Virus record (IMG/VR): IMGVR_UViG_3300042450_002433
Location: 1 to 64,000 of that record
Direction: 5' to 3' (one strand)
DNA: 64,000 nucleotides
DNA from: a virus
The notes under the pieces are model-generated. The model saw nothing but the letters and a program-made list of their open reading frames with translations. It searched no databases and was not told the origin of the DNA. The position numbers and the translations under genes are program-made. This document shows positions 30,888 through 38,431 of the stretch, one piece after another; the first letter of the stretch is position 1; every line of letters begins with the position of its first letter.

Positions 30888-31193
30888 ATGATTAGAAAAG
30901 AAAAAGGACTGCTTGAGAACATTGATCTTGGCAACATTCTGATTGTCGTTGGGCTTGCCGCAACTGCAAGTGCAGTATGGTGTGTGTTTGATGGTAAGAT
31001 GCCTATGGCACTCTATCTGTTTGGTGTGGGAGCAATTGTTAACCTCGCAGGAAATGCTGTTGTCTCTGCCAAAGAACGCATGACAAACGCCATTGTTGAA
31101 TACAACGAACGCGAACGGCAGCAGGAAATTTGGAGACACATCGGAGACATGGAAGATCGAATGTCCGAACTAGAAACCAAGAAGAGTCGGTAA
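30888..31193 (+). CDS. Small two-helix membrane protein with cytoplasmic coiled coil
   Basis: 101 residues. Two hydrophobic helices (about 13-33 and 40-58) are followed by an amphipathic charged helix (EYNERERQQEIWRHIGDMED). Start 30888 was chosen for AAAGGA 8 nt upstream; longer versions reach back through a GCACC/GGTGC hairpin. Possible holin-like or superinfection-exclusion protein; not resolved by sequence. Confidence 0.65.
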   Translation: MIRKEKGLLENIDLGNILIVVGLAATASAVWCVFDGKMPMALYLFGVGAIVNLAGNAVVSAKERMTNAIVEYNERERQQEIWRHIGDMEDRMSELETKKSR

Positions 31194-31220
31194 CCGCCAC
31201 CCACATGATGCAACTACTTT

Positions 31221-31248
31221 GGGGGGAGTTTTCTCCCCCCATTTCTTT
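31221..31248 (+). terminator. Rho-independent terminator
   Basis: GGGGGGAG-tttt-CTCCCCCC followed by ATTTCTTTT, directly before tRNA-Glu. Confidence 0.9.
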
Positions 31249-31249
31249 T

Positions 31250-31324
31250 GGCCCCATCGTCTAGCCTGGTCTAGGACACCTCCCTTTCACGGAGGTAACA
31301 GGGGTTCAAATCCCCTTGGGGTCA
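31250..31324 (+). tRNA. tRNA-Glu (TTC)
   Basis: Acceptor GGCCCCA/TGGGGTC with one G-T pair, anticodon stem CCTCC/GGAGG with loop CTTTCAC, T-arm AGGGGTTCAAATCCCCT. Confidence 0.93.
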
Positions 31325-31348
31325 CTTACTTATCAAAATGTAGCAAAC

Positions 31349-31356
31349 GATAAATA
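31349..31356 (+). promoter_or_regulatory. Late-type promoter octamer
   Basis: GATAAATA 32 nt before the serine protease gene. Confidence 0.45.
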
Positions 31357-31388
31357 ATCTTTGGGCAATACCCCTCATGGAGGTGACC

Positions 31389-32093
31389 ATGGGAAACAAG
31401 ATTTTTAGTTTCGCACTTGCCGCAGCAATCATACTAGGTGCTGTTCATCGAGAGGATATCCCCTCGACACAGGCAAATATAAAAACCATCGCAGAGTCAG
31501 TCGTTAAACGCTCTGTCGAGATCACTGCTTTTGTTGATGGATCACAATCAATCGGATCGGGTGTCTTGTATGAGAAGGATGGGAATGTTTTTGTACTGAC
31601 CGCCGCGCATGTTATAGGTGAAGGAAAAGGATTGTATATTGTTGAACAAATTGATATAGATGATGAAACACAGACACAAACATGGACAGCAGATGTGGTC
31701 GCATATGAGACCGATTCAGATTGGGCAATACTTCGGCTTGTGGGGGATACGAGATGCATTTTTGGTGGAACAACCTTCGTGCACTCATCCCCACAGGTCG
31801 GAGACGAAGTCTATGCAGTCGGTTCTCCTCTCGGAGAGGAGAACACGATATCGGAAGGCATAGTTGCAAACCCAAACCGCACAGTAAGTTGGAATAAAGA
31901 TAAACATTTTGCGGTCACATGTGCGGGCACACATGGATCAAGTGGTGGTGGAATCTTTGATACCAAGACAGGAAATTGTATTGGCATCGTTGTTCGAATG
32001 AATCCATATGCAAAACTTTTATATATCGTCAAGATCAAAACAATACTAGATGATCTAGAGAAAATTGGACAGTTATCTCTTTTCCCCACTTGA
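31389..32093 (+). CDS. Exported trypsin-like serine protease (HtrA/Deg-like)
   Basis: 234 residues. The catalytic triad is in place: H74 in LTAAHV, D111 in DSDWAIL, S185 in GSSGGG. An N-terminal signal sequence (MGNKIFSFALAAAIILGA) suggests export to the periplasm. There is no PDZ domain, so the protein is shorter than DegP. The start at 31389 has GGAGG 5 nt upstream; an ATG at 31377 is inside that signal. A phage-encoded periplasmic protease might relieve envelope stress from the phage's own outer-membrane protein or degrade surface proteins. Confidence 0.85.
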   Translation: MGNKIFSFALAAAIILGAVHREDIPSTQANIKTIAESVVKRSVEITAFVDGSQSIGSGVLYEKDGNVFVLTAAHVIGEGKGLYIVEQIDIDDETQTQTWTADVVAYETDSDWAILRLVGDTRCIFGGTTFVHSSPQVGDEVYAVGSPLGEENTISEGIVANPNRTVSWNKDKHFAVTCAGTHGSSGGGIFDTKTGNCIGIVVRMNPYAKLLYIVKIKTILDDLEKIGQLSLFPT

Positions 32094-32117
32094 CATTCAG
32101 CATCTGCACTGTATGAT
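32090..32117 (+). promoter_or_regulatory. Sigma70-type promoter of the clamp gene
   Basis: TTGACA at 32090-32095, 16 nt spacer, TATGAT at 32112-32117, followed by a 36 nt region with an AAGGAGG ribosome binding site. Confidence 0.8.
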
Positions 32118-32153
32118 TAACCAAACAACCAAAGCCAAGGAGGCTTATACAAT

Positions 32154-32855
32154 ATGAGTACAACCGTGAATACCATCAGTCTTTCCGCAGATACAATCAA
32201 CATCCTCAAGAATTTTGCATCAATCAATAGCAATCTTCATGTGAAGCAAGGCAATGCGCTTTCTACTGTATCTCCATCAATGACAATTCTTGCAGAGGCA
32301 ACCATTGCAGAAGAGTTTGATGTTGAGTTTGGTATTTGGGACATGGCAAAGTTTTTGTCAACGATCAGTCTCTTCAAGGATCCGACCTTCGAGTTTGATA
32401 CTAACTATGTGACTATTAGTTCTGCGGGTTCGAAGGCATCGGTCAAGTACTATTACAGCGATCCAAGTCTACTGACAAAGGCAGACAAGAAGATCAATAT
32501 GCCAAAGGAGTTTGTATCTTTCAATCTGAATGCAAACGATCTTGGAGCAATTCTTAAGGCAGCATCAGTACTTCAAGCACCTGATATGTGTGTTCAGTCA
32601 TGTGATGATGGTATCTGTGTTCGCATCTGTGACAAGAAGGATCCGACTGCACACAGTTGGAGTCTTGTAGTGGGAGAAAATTCACAGGGCGTTGATTTCA
32701 AGTTTTGGTTTAAGGTCGAGAATCTCAAGATGATTCATGGAGACTACAAGGTTCAACTTGCCGAAAAGCGAGTTGCTAAGTTTAGTAGTTCTTCTAGTTC
32801 AGTAGTATATTGGGTTGCAATGGAATCCGACAGTACCACTTCTTCCAAGGCTTAA
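32154..32855 (+). CDS. 45: Sliding clamp (DNA polymerase processivity factor)
   Basis: 233 residues, close to T4 gp45 (228). Sequence landmarks include LSADTINILKNFASINSNL at the start, DMAKFLSTISLF, and ASVLQAPDM in the inter-domain region, as in marine T4-like gp45. The homotrimer encircles DNA and tethers the polymerase; in T4 it also activates late transcription through gp33/gp55. Followed 2 nt later by the clamp-loader gene, the T4 gene order 45-44-62-regA. Confidence 0.93.
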   Translation: MSTTVNTISLSADTINILKNFASINSNLHVKQGNALSTVSPSMTILAEATIAEEFDVEFGIWDMAKFLSTISLFKDPTFEFDTNYVTISSAGSKASVKYYYSDPSLLTKADKKINMPKEFVSFNLNANDLGAILKAASVLQAPDMCVQSCDDGICVRICDKKDPTAHSWSLVVGENSQGVDFKFWFKVENLKMIHGDYKVQLAEKRVAKFSSSSSSVVYWVAMESDSTTSSKA

Positions 32856-32857
32856 TT

Positions 32858-33790
32858 ATGAATGATCTTCTCGTAGAGAAATACAGACCCCGCAAGGTGT
32901 CGGACTGTGTACTTCCTGAGTCTCTGTCCGATACATTTCAAGACATTGTAAAGTCGGGTGATATTCCGAACATGATTCTTTCAGGGGGTGCGGGATGCGG
33001 AAAGACAACCGTAGCCCGTGCCCTCTGTGATGAATTGGGTCGCGATATGATGTTTATCAATGCATCTGAAGATGGAGGTATTGATACACTTCGTACTAGA
33101 ATTCGTCAATTTGCATCAGCAGTTTCATTGAGTGGTAGTGCTAAAGTTGTTATTCTCGATGAAGCAGATTATCTCAATCCTCAATCTACACAACCAGCAC
33201 TGCGAGGATTCATTGAAGAGTTTTCTTCAAATTGTCGTTTCATACTGACTTGTAATTTCAAGCATCGCATCATTGAGCCACTTCATTCAAGATGTACGAC
33301 TATTGATTTCAAGATTCCTGCAAAAGAAAAACCAAAGATGGCGAAACAGTTTTTGTCGAGGACAAAAGATATCCTCGACAAGGAGTCTGTGCAATATGAT
33401 GAACGGGTTCTTGCAGAACTCATCATTCGCTATTTCCCCGATTTCCGCAGAGTCCTCAATGAGATTCAGAGATACTCTGTATCAGGTTCTATCGATACAG
33501 GAATTCTTGTTACTGCTGATATTGGTGCAGAGACACTGATCAAAGCATTAAAGGCAAAGAACTTTCCTGATATTCGTAGGTGGGTTGTTGACAATAGTGA
33601 TCGGGATACTGCTCATATATTTCGTAAGATATATGAAACACTCCTCGATTCCTTGCAGCCAACGGCAATCCCACAGGCAGTTCTCGTTCTTTCGGACTAT
33701 CAGCACAAAGCAGCATTTGCCGCCGATCAGGAGATCAATCTTGCCGCCTGTTGCATTATGTTGGCATCGGAGTGTACATTTAAAACCTAA
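32858..33790 (+). CDS. 44: Clamp loader large subunit (ATPase)
   Basis: 310 residues. Walker A in LSGGAGCGKTTVA (about 40-52), Walker B VVILDEADYL (about 105-114), sensor TCNFKHRI and an SRC arginine-finger motif (LHSRCTTIDF). It loads gp45 with gp62. The start at 32858 follows the clamp stop by 2 nt; an in-frame ATG at 32810 lies within the clamp gene. Confidence 0.95.
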   Translation: MNDLLVEKYRPRKVSDCVLPESLSDTFQDIVKSGDIPNMILSGGAGCGKTTVARALCDELGRDMMFINASEDGGIDTLRTRIRQFASAVSLSGSAKVVILDEADYLNPQSTQPALRGFIEEFSSNCRFILTCNFKHRIIEPLHSRCTTIDFKIPAKEKPKMAKQFLSRTKDILDKESVQYDERVLAELIIRYFPDFRRVLNEIQRYSVSGSIDTGILVTADIGAETLIKALKAKNFPDIRRWVVDNSDRDTAHIFRKIYETLLDSLQPTAIPQAVLVLSDYQHKAAFAADQEINLAACCIMLASECTFKT

Positions 33791-33793
33791 ATA
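33786..33793 (+). promoter_or_regulatory. Late-type promoter octamer
   Basis: CCTAAATA contains the stop of gene 44. Confidence 0.4.
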
Positions 33794-33817
33794 GAGATGT
33801 CGAAAGGAGGCGGTCTT

Positions 33818-34546
33818 ATGGTAGTTAGTAGCCTCAATGATCTCTCTATTACGATTCATGAAATCGGAAAGAGATATAACATCGAAAACTATATTGCAGA
33901 ATTCAAGACTTCAATGACAACTGAAGTCAATCCAAAGTTTTGGGATGAATTCAATGCTCTTAGATCTGCTTCTTTGGGTGAACTCATAAACCCATTGGAA
34001 AAAATTGTAATGATGTCCAGTGTTATTTCGGATTCTGAATTGGACAAGGTTTCCAAAATCAATAAGCGACTTGAGCAAAAATATGGATATCGCGATTTCA
34101 TAAAGGAATGTGAAAGTGCAAGACAGACATTTCTTCGCGAACGAAATTCCTATTTTGCAATGAAAGTTGCAAAAAAGCACAGCGAAGATACGGGCAATGG
34201 TGGTCTTGGTACTTACTTCGACATCACAGGGATGACAGATTCCGTGCTTGCTGAATGGCTCGATTTGGTATTGGAAAAGATATATCCTAGTCATCTTGAC
34301 ATTGAGTATGAGGATATGAATGGCAAAAGAATTAAAACAAAGATCAACCACAGAATCTGTGTAATCGGGCAGGAATATATTGAAGCACCTCTGATTGATC
34401 GGTATCATGGCACGAATGCATATGATCAGTTTCTATTGCACTCCGTATATGACATGAAAAAAAGAATGTGGATCTACCTCCCAATGCGCCTCATCATAAG
34501 CATAAAGTCTGACGATATTAACATCGATGAATTGGATCTATCATGA
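33818..34546 (+). CDS. Phage protein of unknown function inserted between genes 44 and 62
   Basis: 242 residues. AAGGAGG 7 nt upstream fixes the start at 33818; ATG 33797 lies before it. Mainly helical N-terminal half (LEKIVMMSSVISDSELDKV, LEQKYGYRDFIKECESAR) and a beta-rich C-terminal part. In T4 gene 62 follows 44 directly, so this is an extra gene. It overlaps the gp62-like gene by 4 nt. No family recognised. Confidence 0.75.
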   Translation: MVVSSLNDLSITIHEIGKRYNIENYIAEFKTSMTTEVNPKFWDEFNALRSASLGELINPLEKIVMMSSVISDSELDKVSKINKRLEQKYGYRDFIKECESARQTFLRERNSYFAMKVAKKHSEDTGNGGLGTYFDITGMTDSVLAEWLDLVLEKIYPSHLDIEYEDMNGKRIKTKINHRICVIGQEYIEAPLIDRYHGTNAYDQFLLHSVYDMKKRMWIYLPMRLIISIKSDDINIDELDLS

Positions 34547-34938
34547 GCAAACTGAATCCGTTTGACTATATCAAGAGCATCAACGAGAAGTCGGGAAATA
34601 TGATGGCGATGAGTCCTGATGCAGAGAAGGACTATATTCCATTCATGATCAATCGAGGTCTTTCTTTTTCCCCCGATACAATCCTGTATGCCAATGAAAT
34701 GAACTGTATGCCAATGTCAGACAAGCGCATGCAGTATGACTACCTGTATCATTCCATACGCAAGCGAAAAAGATTTGATAAGTGGATCAAGCCTGAAGAA
34801 TCTGACGAGACTGCTATTGAGGCAATCATGTTGGTCTATATGGTTGGTCGAAAACGAGCCATGGAATATCTTCGACTGCTGCCAAAGGAAAAGTTGGAAA
34901 GTATCATGAAAAGCAAGGGCGGTTCAAATGCTAAATAA
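34543..34938 (+). CDS. 62: Clamp loader small subunit
   Basis: 131 residues, shorter than T4 gp62 (187) but with the conserved N-terminal half: PFDYIKSINEKSGNMM, EKDYIPFMINRGLSF, LYANEMN, and YDYLYHSIRKRKRFDKW. This fits the short gp62 of marine T4-like phages. It forms the loader with gp44. Followed by regA. Confidence 0.88.
   Translation: MSKLNPFDYIKSINEKSGNMMAMSPDAEKDYIPFMINRGLSFSPDTILYANEMNCMPMSDKRMQYDYLYHSIRKRKRFDKWIKPEESDETAIEAIMLVYMVGRKRAMEYLRLLPKEKLESIMKSKGGSNAK
34930..34937 (+). promoter_or_regulatory. Late-type promoter octamer
   Basis: GCTAAATA containing the stop of gene 62, 33 nt before the regA start. Confidence 0.4.
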
Positions 34939-34970
34939 CAGCAGTCTTGTTTTATGGAAAGCATTGAATC

Positions 34971-35405
34971 GTGGACATAGAAACCATCGTAAGCACCCTT
35001 GTTGAGATCACCCTCCCCTCTGCCGATAACTTCTTAAAGGTTAAGGAGACGCTGACTCGCATTGGAATCTCTTCAAAGACAGAAAAGAAATTATATCAGT
35101 CTTGTCATATTCTCCACAAGAGAGGCAAGTACTATGTCATTCATTTCAAGGAATTGTTCCTGCTTGATGGATTGGAGGCAGACTTCAGTGACTCCGACAA
35201 AAGCCGCCGTAATACGATTGCAAACTTATTGGAGCAATGGGGATTAGTAAAGATCGTAAATCCCGAGGTCACCAAGGATCCTGTGTGTTCCATTTCACAT
35301 TTCAAGATACTTCCATTTGGTCAGAAAAAAGAATGGGAACTGATTCCCAAGTACCGCATAGGGATTCGAAAGAAGCCCCTTGACAGCGACCCTGATCTAG
35401 AGTAA
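34971..35405 (+). CDS. regA: RegA translational repressor
   Basis: 144 residues from GTG with GGAAAG upstream. ITLPSADNFLKVKETLTRIG, LYQSCHILHKRGKYYVIHFKE (quoted in part) and RRNTIANLLEQWGLVKIV closely match T4 RegA (122 residues), with about 9 extra residues at the N-terminus and a longer tail. RegA binds the initiation regions of early phage mRNAs and blocks translation. Gene order 45-44-(extra)-62-regA conserves the T4 block. Confidence 0.93.
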   Translation: MDIETIVSTLVEITLPSADNFLKVKETLTRIGISSKTEKKLYQSCHILHKRGKYYVIHFKELFLLDGLEADFSDSDKSRRNTIANLLEQWGLVKIVNPEVTKDPVCSISHFKILPFGQKKEWELIPKYRIGIRKKPLDSDPDLE

Positions 35406-35408
35406 GAT
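35380..35408 (+). promoter_or_regulatory. Sigma70-type promoter of dut
   Basis: TTGACA at 35380-35385, 17 nt spacer, TAAGAT at 35403-35408, overlapping the end of regA. Confidence 0.8.
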
Positions 35409-35434
35409 AGACGGATACAATCGAGGTTTATATT

Positions 35435-35983
35435 ATGAGTAACTCCAGCACTGTCACTCTAGGCTGTTACAAACTTCATCCACAGGCATTCCTCCCTGCA
35501 TATGCAACGGAGGATTCTGCATGCTTTGATGTTCAGGTCTGTCTTCCACCAGGCAAACGAGAAGTTGATACTTGGTCGGAATACAATGTTTCATGCAAGA
35601 GCATGGCATTTACTGAGGATCTAGATGGCGTTGGAAATGCTTCAATCCTTCTATATCCAGGTGATCGTGCATTACTTCCAACCCAACTTGTACTTGACAT
35701 TCCTAAGGGATTCTCTGTTCGATTGCATATGCGTTCAGGACTAGCCCTCAAGGGCGGTCTTATGCTTTCTAATTGCGAAGGGGTTATCGACTCAGACTAT
35801 ACCCTACAACTCATGGTTCCCGTAACCAACACAAGTAAAACAAATGTCCGCATAACTCATGGTGATCGCATTTGCCAAGGAGAAATTGTGGAAAAAAAAT
35901 CAACACATATCGTCCAATTAGCCGATGAAGTTAATAGGAAGACAGATCGCATTGGTGGTTTTGGCTCAACAGGAAAGGATTAA
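35435..35983 (+). CDS. dut: dUTPase (dUTP diphosphatase)
   Basis: 182 residues, trimeric dUTPase type. Motif 2 MRSGLALKGG, motif 3 CEGVIDSDYTLQL with the catalytic Asp, motif 4 HGDRICQGEI, and the C-terminal motif 5 RIGGFGSTG. It hydrolyses dUTP to dUMP, keeps uracil out of DNA and supplies dTMP synthesis. Residues 45-65 hold a longer insert than in cellular enzymes. Followed 2 nt later by a nucleotide-modification-type gene. Confidence 0.93.
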   Translation: MSNSSTVTLGCYKLHPQAFLPAYATEDSACFDVQVCLPPGKREVDTWSEYNVSCKSMAFTEDLDGVGNASILLYPGDRALLPTQLVLDIPKGFSVRLHMRSGLALKGGLMLSNCEGVIDSDYTLQLMVPVTNTSKTNVRITHGDRICQGEIVEKKSTHIVQLADEVNRKTDRIGGFGSTGKD

Positions 35984-35985
35984 TT

Positions 35986-36375
35986 ATGGATCGTAATGAA
36001 TTGCTTGCTTCTCACAAATCACTATGCGAGAAATCATATAGTTTGATGCAACGAAAAAACAACGACTATGCGGGGAAGGGAGGAGATGAACCATTTGCAA
36101 ACTTCACCCGTTGTGAATCGATGGGCATTTGTCAAACAGAATCGGGAATGCTTGTTCGAATGACAGATAAGATGTCGAGACTATCCTCCTTTGTGGAGTC
36201 GGGAACGCTCGAAGTGAAAGACGAGTCTGTAGAAGACACCTGTCTTGATCTGATTAACTATTCCGTTCTTTTCTATTCATATCTTCAATCCAAGAAGGAA
36301 AAGCACAATGCTCTGCCAAGCAGCAATCTCAACGGTCATCCTCTCTATGACCCTCCTGTTCCCCCTGCCCAATAG
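35986..36375 (+). CDS. Nucleotide modification-associated domain protein (DUF1599-like)
   Basis: 129 residues. RKNNDYAGKGGDEPFANF and LVRMTDKMSRLSSF ... VEDTCLDLINYSVLF are the landmarks of nucleotide-modification-associated domain 1, related to MazG-like all-alpha NTP pyrophosphatases and found near phage nucleotide-metabolism genes. Its location after dut and before methyltransferase and Mom-like genes supports a role in nucleotide pools or DNA modification. It overlaps the lytic transglycosylase gene by 68 nt. Confidence 0.85.
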   Translation: MDRNELLASHKSLCEKSYSLMQRKNNDYAGKGGDEPFANFTRCESMGICQTESGMLVRMTDKMSRLSSFVESGTLEVKDESVEDTCLDLINYSVLFYSYLQSKKEKHNALPSSNLNGHPLYDPPVPPAQ

Positions 36376-36766
36376 TAAGTCCAATGGAGTCCTTGACGCA
36401 AACATCAAGCAACTGCTCCCTGCCATGGCTAGGGTGGAGTCGAGGGGTGACCCAAAGGCTATTGGGGACAGGGGCGATGCAATTGGACTATATCAGATTC
36501 ACCGCTCGTATTGGACAGATGCCGTTAACTATGACAAAACCCTCGGCGGGACATACAAAGACTGCTTCGATCCTGACTATGCCCGAAGAGTTGTCTGTGC
36601 CTACCTCCACCGATACGGAAGTAATAATTCAGATATTGAGCAACTTGCACGAATTCACAACGGCGGGTGTAACATCTTGAAGAAACAGAATAGCAAATTG
36701 AAATCTGAAATCAAGGCATGGAATAATACTACAAAGTATTGGAACAAAATCAAAAAGGAATTGTGA
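36308..36766 (+). CDS. Exported lytic transglycosylase-like endolysin (SLT domain)
   Basis: 152 residues. Residues 1-25 form a signal or anchor sequence (ISTVILSMTLLFPLP). The catalytic Glu is in MARVESRGDP, followed by GLYQIHRSYW and RIHNGG, the order of goose-lysozyme/SLT-type transglycosylases. It may be exported by the Sec system and act on peptidoglycan. The start lies in the previous gene with AAGGA about 9 nt upstream. Confidence 0.85.
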   Translation: MLCQAAISTVILSMTLLFPLPNSKSNGVLDANIKQLLPAMARVESRGDPKAIGDRGDAIGLYQIHRSYWTDAVNYDKTLGGTYKDCFDPDYARRVVCAYLHRYGSNNSDIEQLARIHNGGCNILKKQNSKLKSEIKAWNNTTKYWNKIKKEL

Positions 36767-37041
36767 TGAAACAATTGCGGACTATTGGTAAATGGGTATC
36801 TGTTCAGACTAAAGGTCTTGGACAGCAAAAGAAAACTTCGGCAGGAATCATCTATACTGAAAAACTTAACAACCCAAACATTTGGAGTGTTGTTATTTGT
36901 GTCGGAGACAAAGTAACCGAAGACATCAAAGTCGGTGATAGAGTTCTGTGGGATCTTACAAAAAATGGTGGACGGGGATATGCTGCATGTGATATAGTGC
37001 ACCAAGACAACATTCTAGCCATAGAAAGAGATGAAACATGA
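36766..37041 (+). CDS. GroES-like cochaperonin (gp31 role)
   Basis: 91 residues. It has the GroES plan: a mobile-loop region (KGLGQQKKTSAGIIYTEKL, ending in an I-I-Y hydrophobic tripeptide), the SVVICVGDKV strand, IKVGDRVLWDLTKNGG and a final HQDNILAIERD. T4 gp31 replaces GroES for folding of the capsid protein gp23. The start at 36766 overlaps the preceding TGA. Confidence 0.88.
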   Translation: MKQLRTIGKWVSVQTKGLGQQKKTSAGIIYTEKLNNPNIWSVVICVGDKVTEDIKVGDRVLWDLTKNGGRGYAACDIVHQDNILAIERDET

Positions 37042-37433
37042 GCAAGCCATTCGGATATTCGTATTACCTTGATATGTACAACTGTCGCATCGGTGCAGCC
37101 GATGACTTAGAACTTCACTACCGCTTTCTTGAGCGAGTAGTAGACAAGATCGGCATGACTCGTATGTCGCAACCCGTTGTCATGCACGGCCCAACTAAAA
37201 ATGGATCGGAGATTTATCCCGACAAGGCAGGGGTAAGTGGTTGGGTTCCACTCATTGAGAGTGGCATTCAGATTCACTCAATGGAACCTAAGCGATTCAT
37301 TACGCTTGATGTATACTCATGCAACAAGTTTGATAAGAACATCATTCTCGACTACGCACGAGAATGCTTTGGGTTCGAGCAACATGAAGAGAATTTCTTT
37401 ATTCGTGGAGTGGGATACGGGGATATTACATGA
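37038..37433 (+). CDS. speD: S-adenosylmethionine decarboxylase-like protein (SpeD)
   Basis: 131 residues. GVSGWVPLIESGIQIHSMEP, with the Ser that would give the pyruvoyl group after self-cleavage at ES, then ITLDVYSCNKFD with the conserved Cys, and an N-terminal Tyr/Leu strand (YYLDMYNC). In cellular SpeD the motif reads ESH; here Gly replaces the His directly after Ser. AdoMet decarboxylase makes the aminopropyl donor for spermidine; speD occurs in several marine T4-like phages. Overlaps both neighbours by 4 nt. Confidence 0.88.
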   Translation: MSKPFGYSYYLDMYNCRIGAADDLELHYRFLERVVDKIGMTRMSQPVVMHGPTKNGSEIYPDKAGVSGWVPLIESGIQIHSMEPKRFITLDVYSCNKFDKNIILDYARECFGFEQHEENFFIRGVGYGDIT

Positions 37434-38431
37434 GTGACTTTTCTCCCTTTGGGCGTAATATGTTTGGTGAGAACATTGAAGAGGAAACTCAATCAAAGGT
37501 TGCTCGTAAGTTTATTGTGCCCCCATTCACCATCCTGTCTGCACGGGATGGTTCTTGGCAGAAGAGGAAGAAGGCATGGCTCAAGCGAGGAATCAAAGGG
37601 GAACTTGGCAGGGGCGATAAACTTCTCTATGGTGACAAAGTAGACTCTATTGACTACTATCGTCAGAAGGAAGGGGAGGTGGTTGACTCCATCGAAAGCA
37701 ACACATCGGTATTTGATCCCGTGTTGTGTGAGTTGGCGTATCGGTGGTTCACCAAAGAAGGCGATCAGGTTGTCGATCCCTTTGCGGGTGGAATGGTTCG
37801 TGGTGTTGTTGCCTCTTATCTCAATCGAAGATATTGGGGTTGTGACTTAAGTCAACCACAAATTAAATCTAATCAGGAACAGGCTTCGCTACTAGAAGAA
37901 CTCAGTGCTCCGATTGTTTGGGTGAACGGAGATTCCGAGAGGGAATTGAAATTAAGCCCCGATTCTGATTTCATTTTTAGTTGTCCTCCCTATGGAGATC
38001 TCGAACAGTATTCAGAAGATCCACGCGATTTGTCTGCAATGAACAATGATTCATTCCTGACTGCATATAAGAATATCATTCGTCTTGCATGTGATCGTTT
38101 ACGAATGAATCGGTTTGCCTGTTTCGTGGTAGGAGATTACCGTTGCCCCAAGGGATTTTATCGAAACTTTGTTGGACAAACAGTAAGTGCATTCGAGGAT
38201 GCAGGAGTACGCTTCTACAATGAGGCTATCCTTGCTACTCCTGTTGCCTCTGCTGCGATGCGAGTAACACAACAGTTTGAAGCATCAAGAAAGTTTGCAA
38301 AAACTCATCAGAATGTTCTTGTGTTTTGCAAGGGTGATCCTAAACTAGCAACTCAAAGAATCTCACAGAAACACATTGAAGAATCGGTTGCTGAACATGC
38401 ACAATCAAGCCTGACGGATATTATGAAATGA
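37430..38431 (+). CDS. DNA methyltransferase (N4/N6 amino type)
   Basis: 333 residues. Motif IV is SCPPYGDL and motif I VVDPFAGGMVRG follows the order X-I-...-IV found in beta/N4-N6 amino methyltransferases; DLSQPQI supplies the acidic residue that binds AdoMet. RYWGCDLS and the ending HQNVLVFCKGD match phage methylases annotated as DNA modification methylase. No cognate endonuclease is adjacent. Together with the Mom-like gene downstream it could modify phage DNA against restriction. Confidence 0.88.
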   Translation: MSDFSPFGRNMFGENIEEETQSKVARKFIVPPFTILSARDGSWQKRKKAWLKRGIKGELGRGDKLLYGDKVDSIDYYRQKEGEVVDSIESNTSVFDPVLCELAYRWFTKEGDQVVDPFAGGMVRGVVASYLNRRYWGCDLSQPQIKSNQEQASLLEELSAPIVWVNGDSERELKLSPDSDFIFSCPPYGDLEQYSEDPRDLSAMNNDSFLTAYKNIIRLACDRLRMNRFACFVVGDYRCPKGFYRNFVGQTVSAFEDAGVRFYNEAILATPVASAAMRVTQQFEASRKFAKTHQNVLVFCKGDPKLATQRISQKHIEESVAEHAQSSLTDIMK

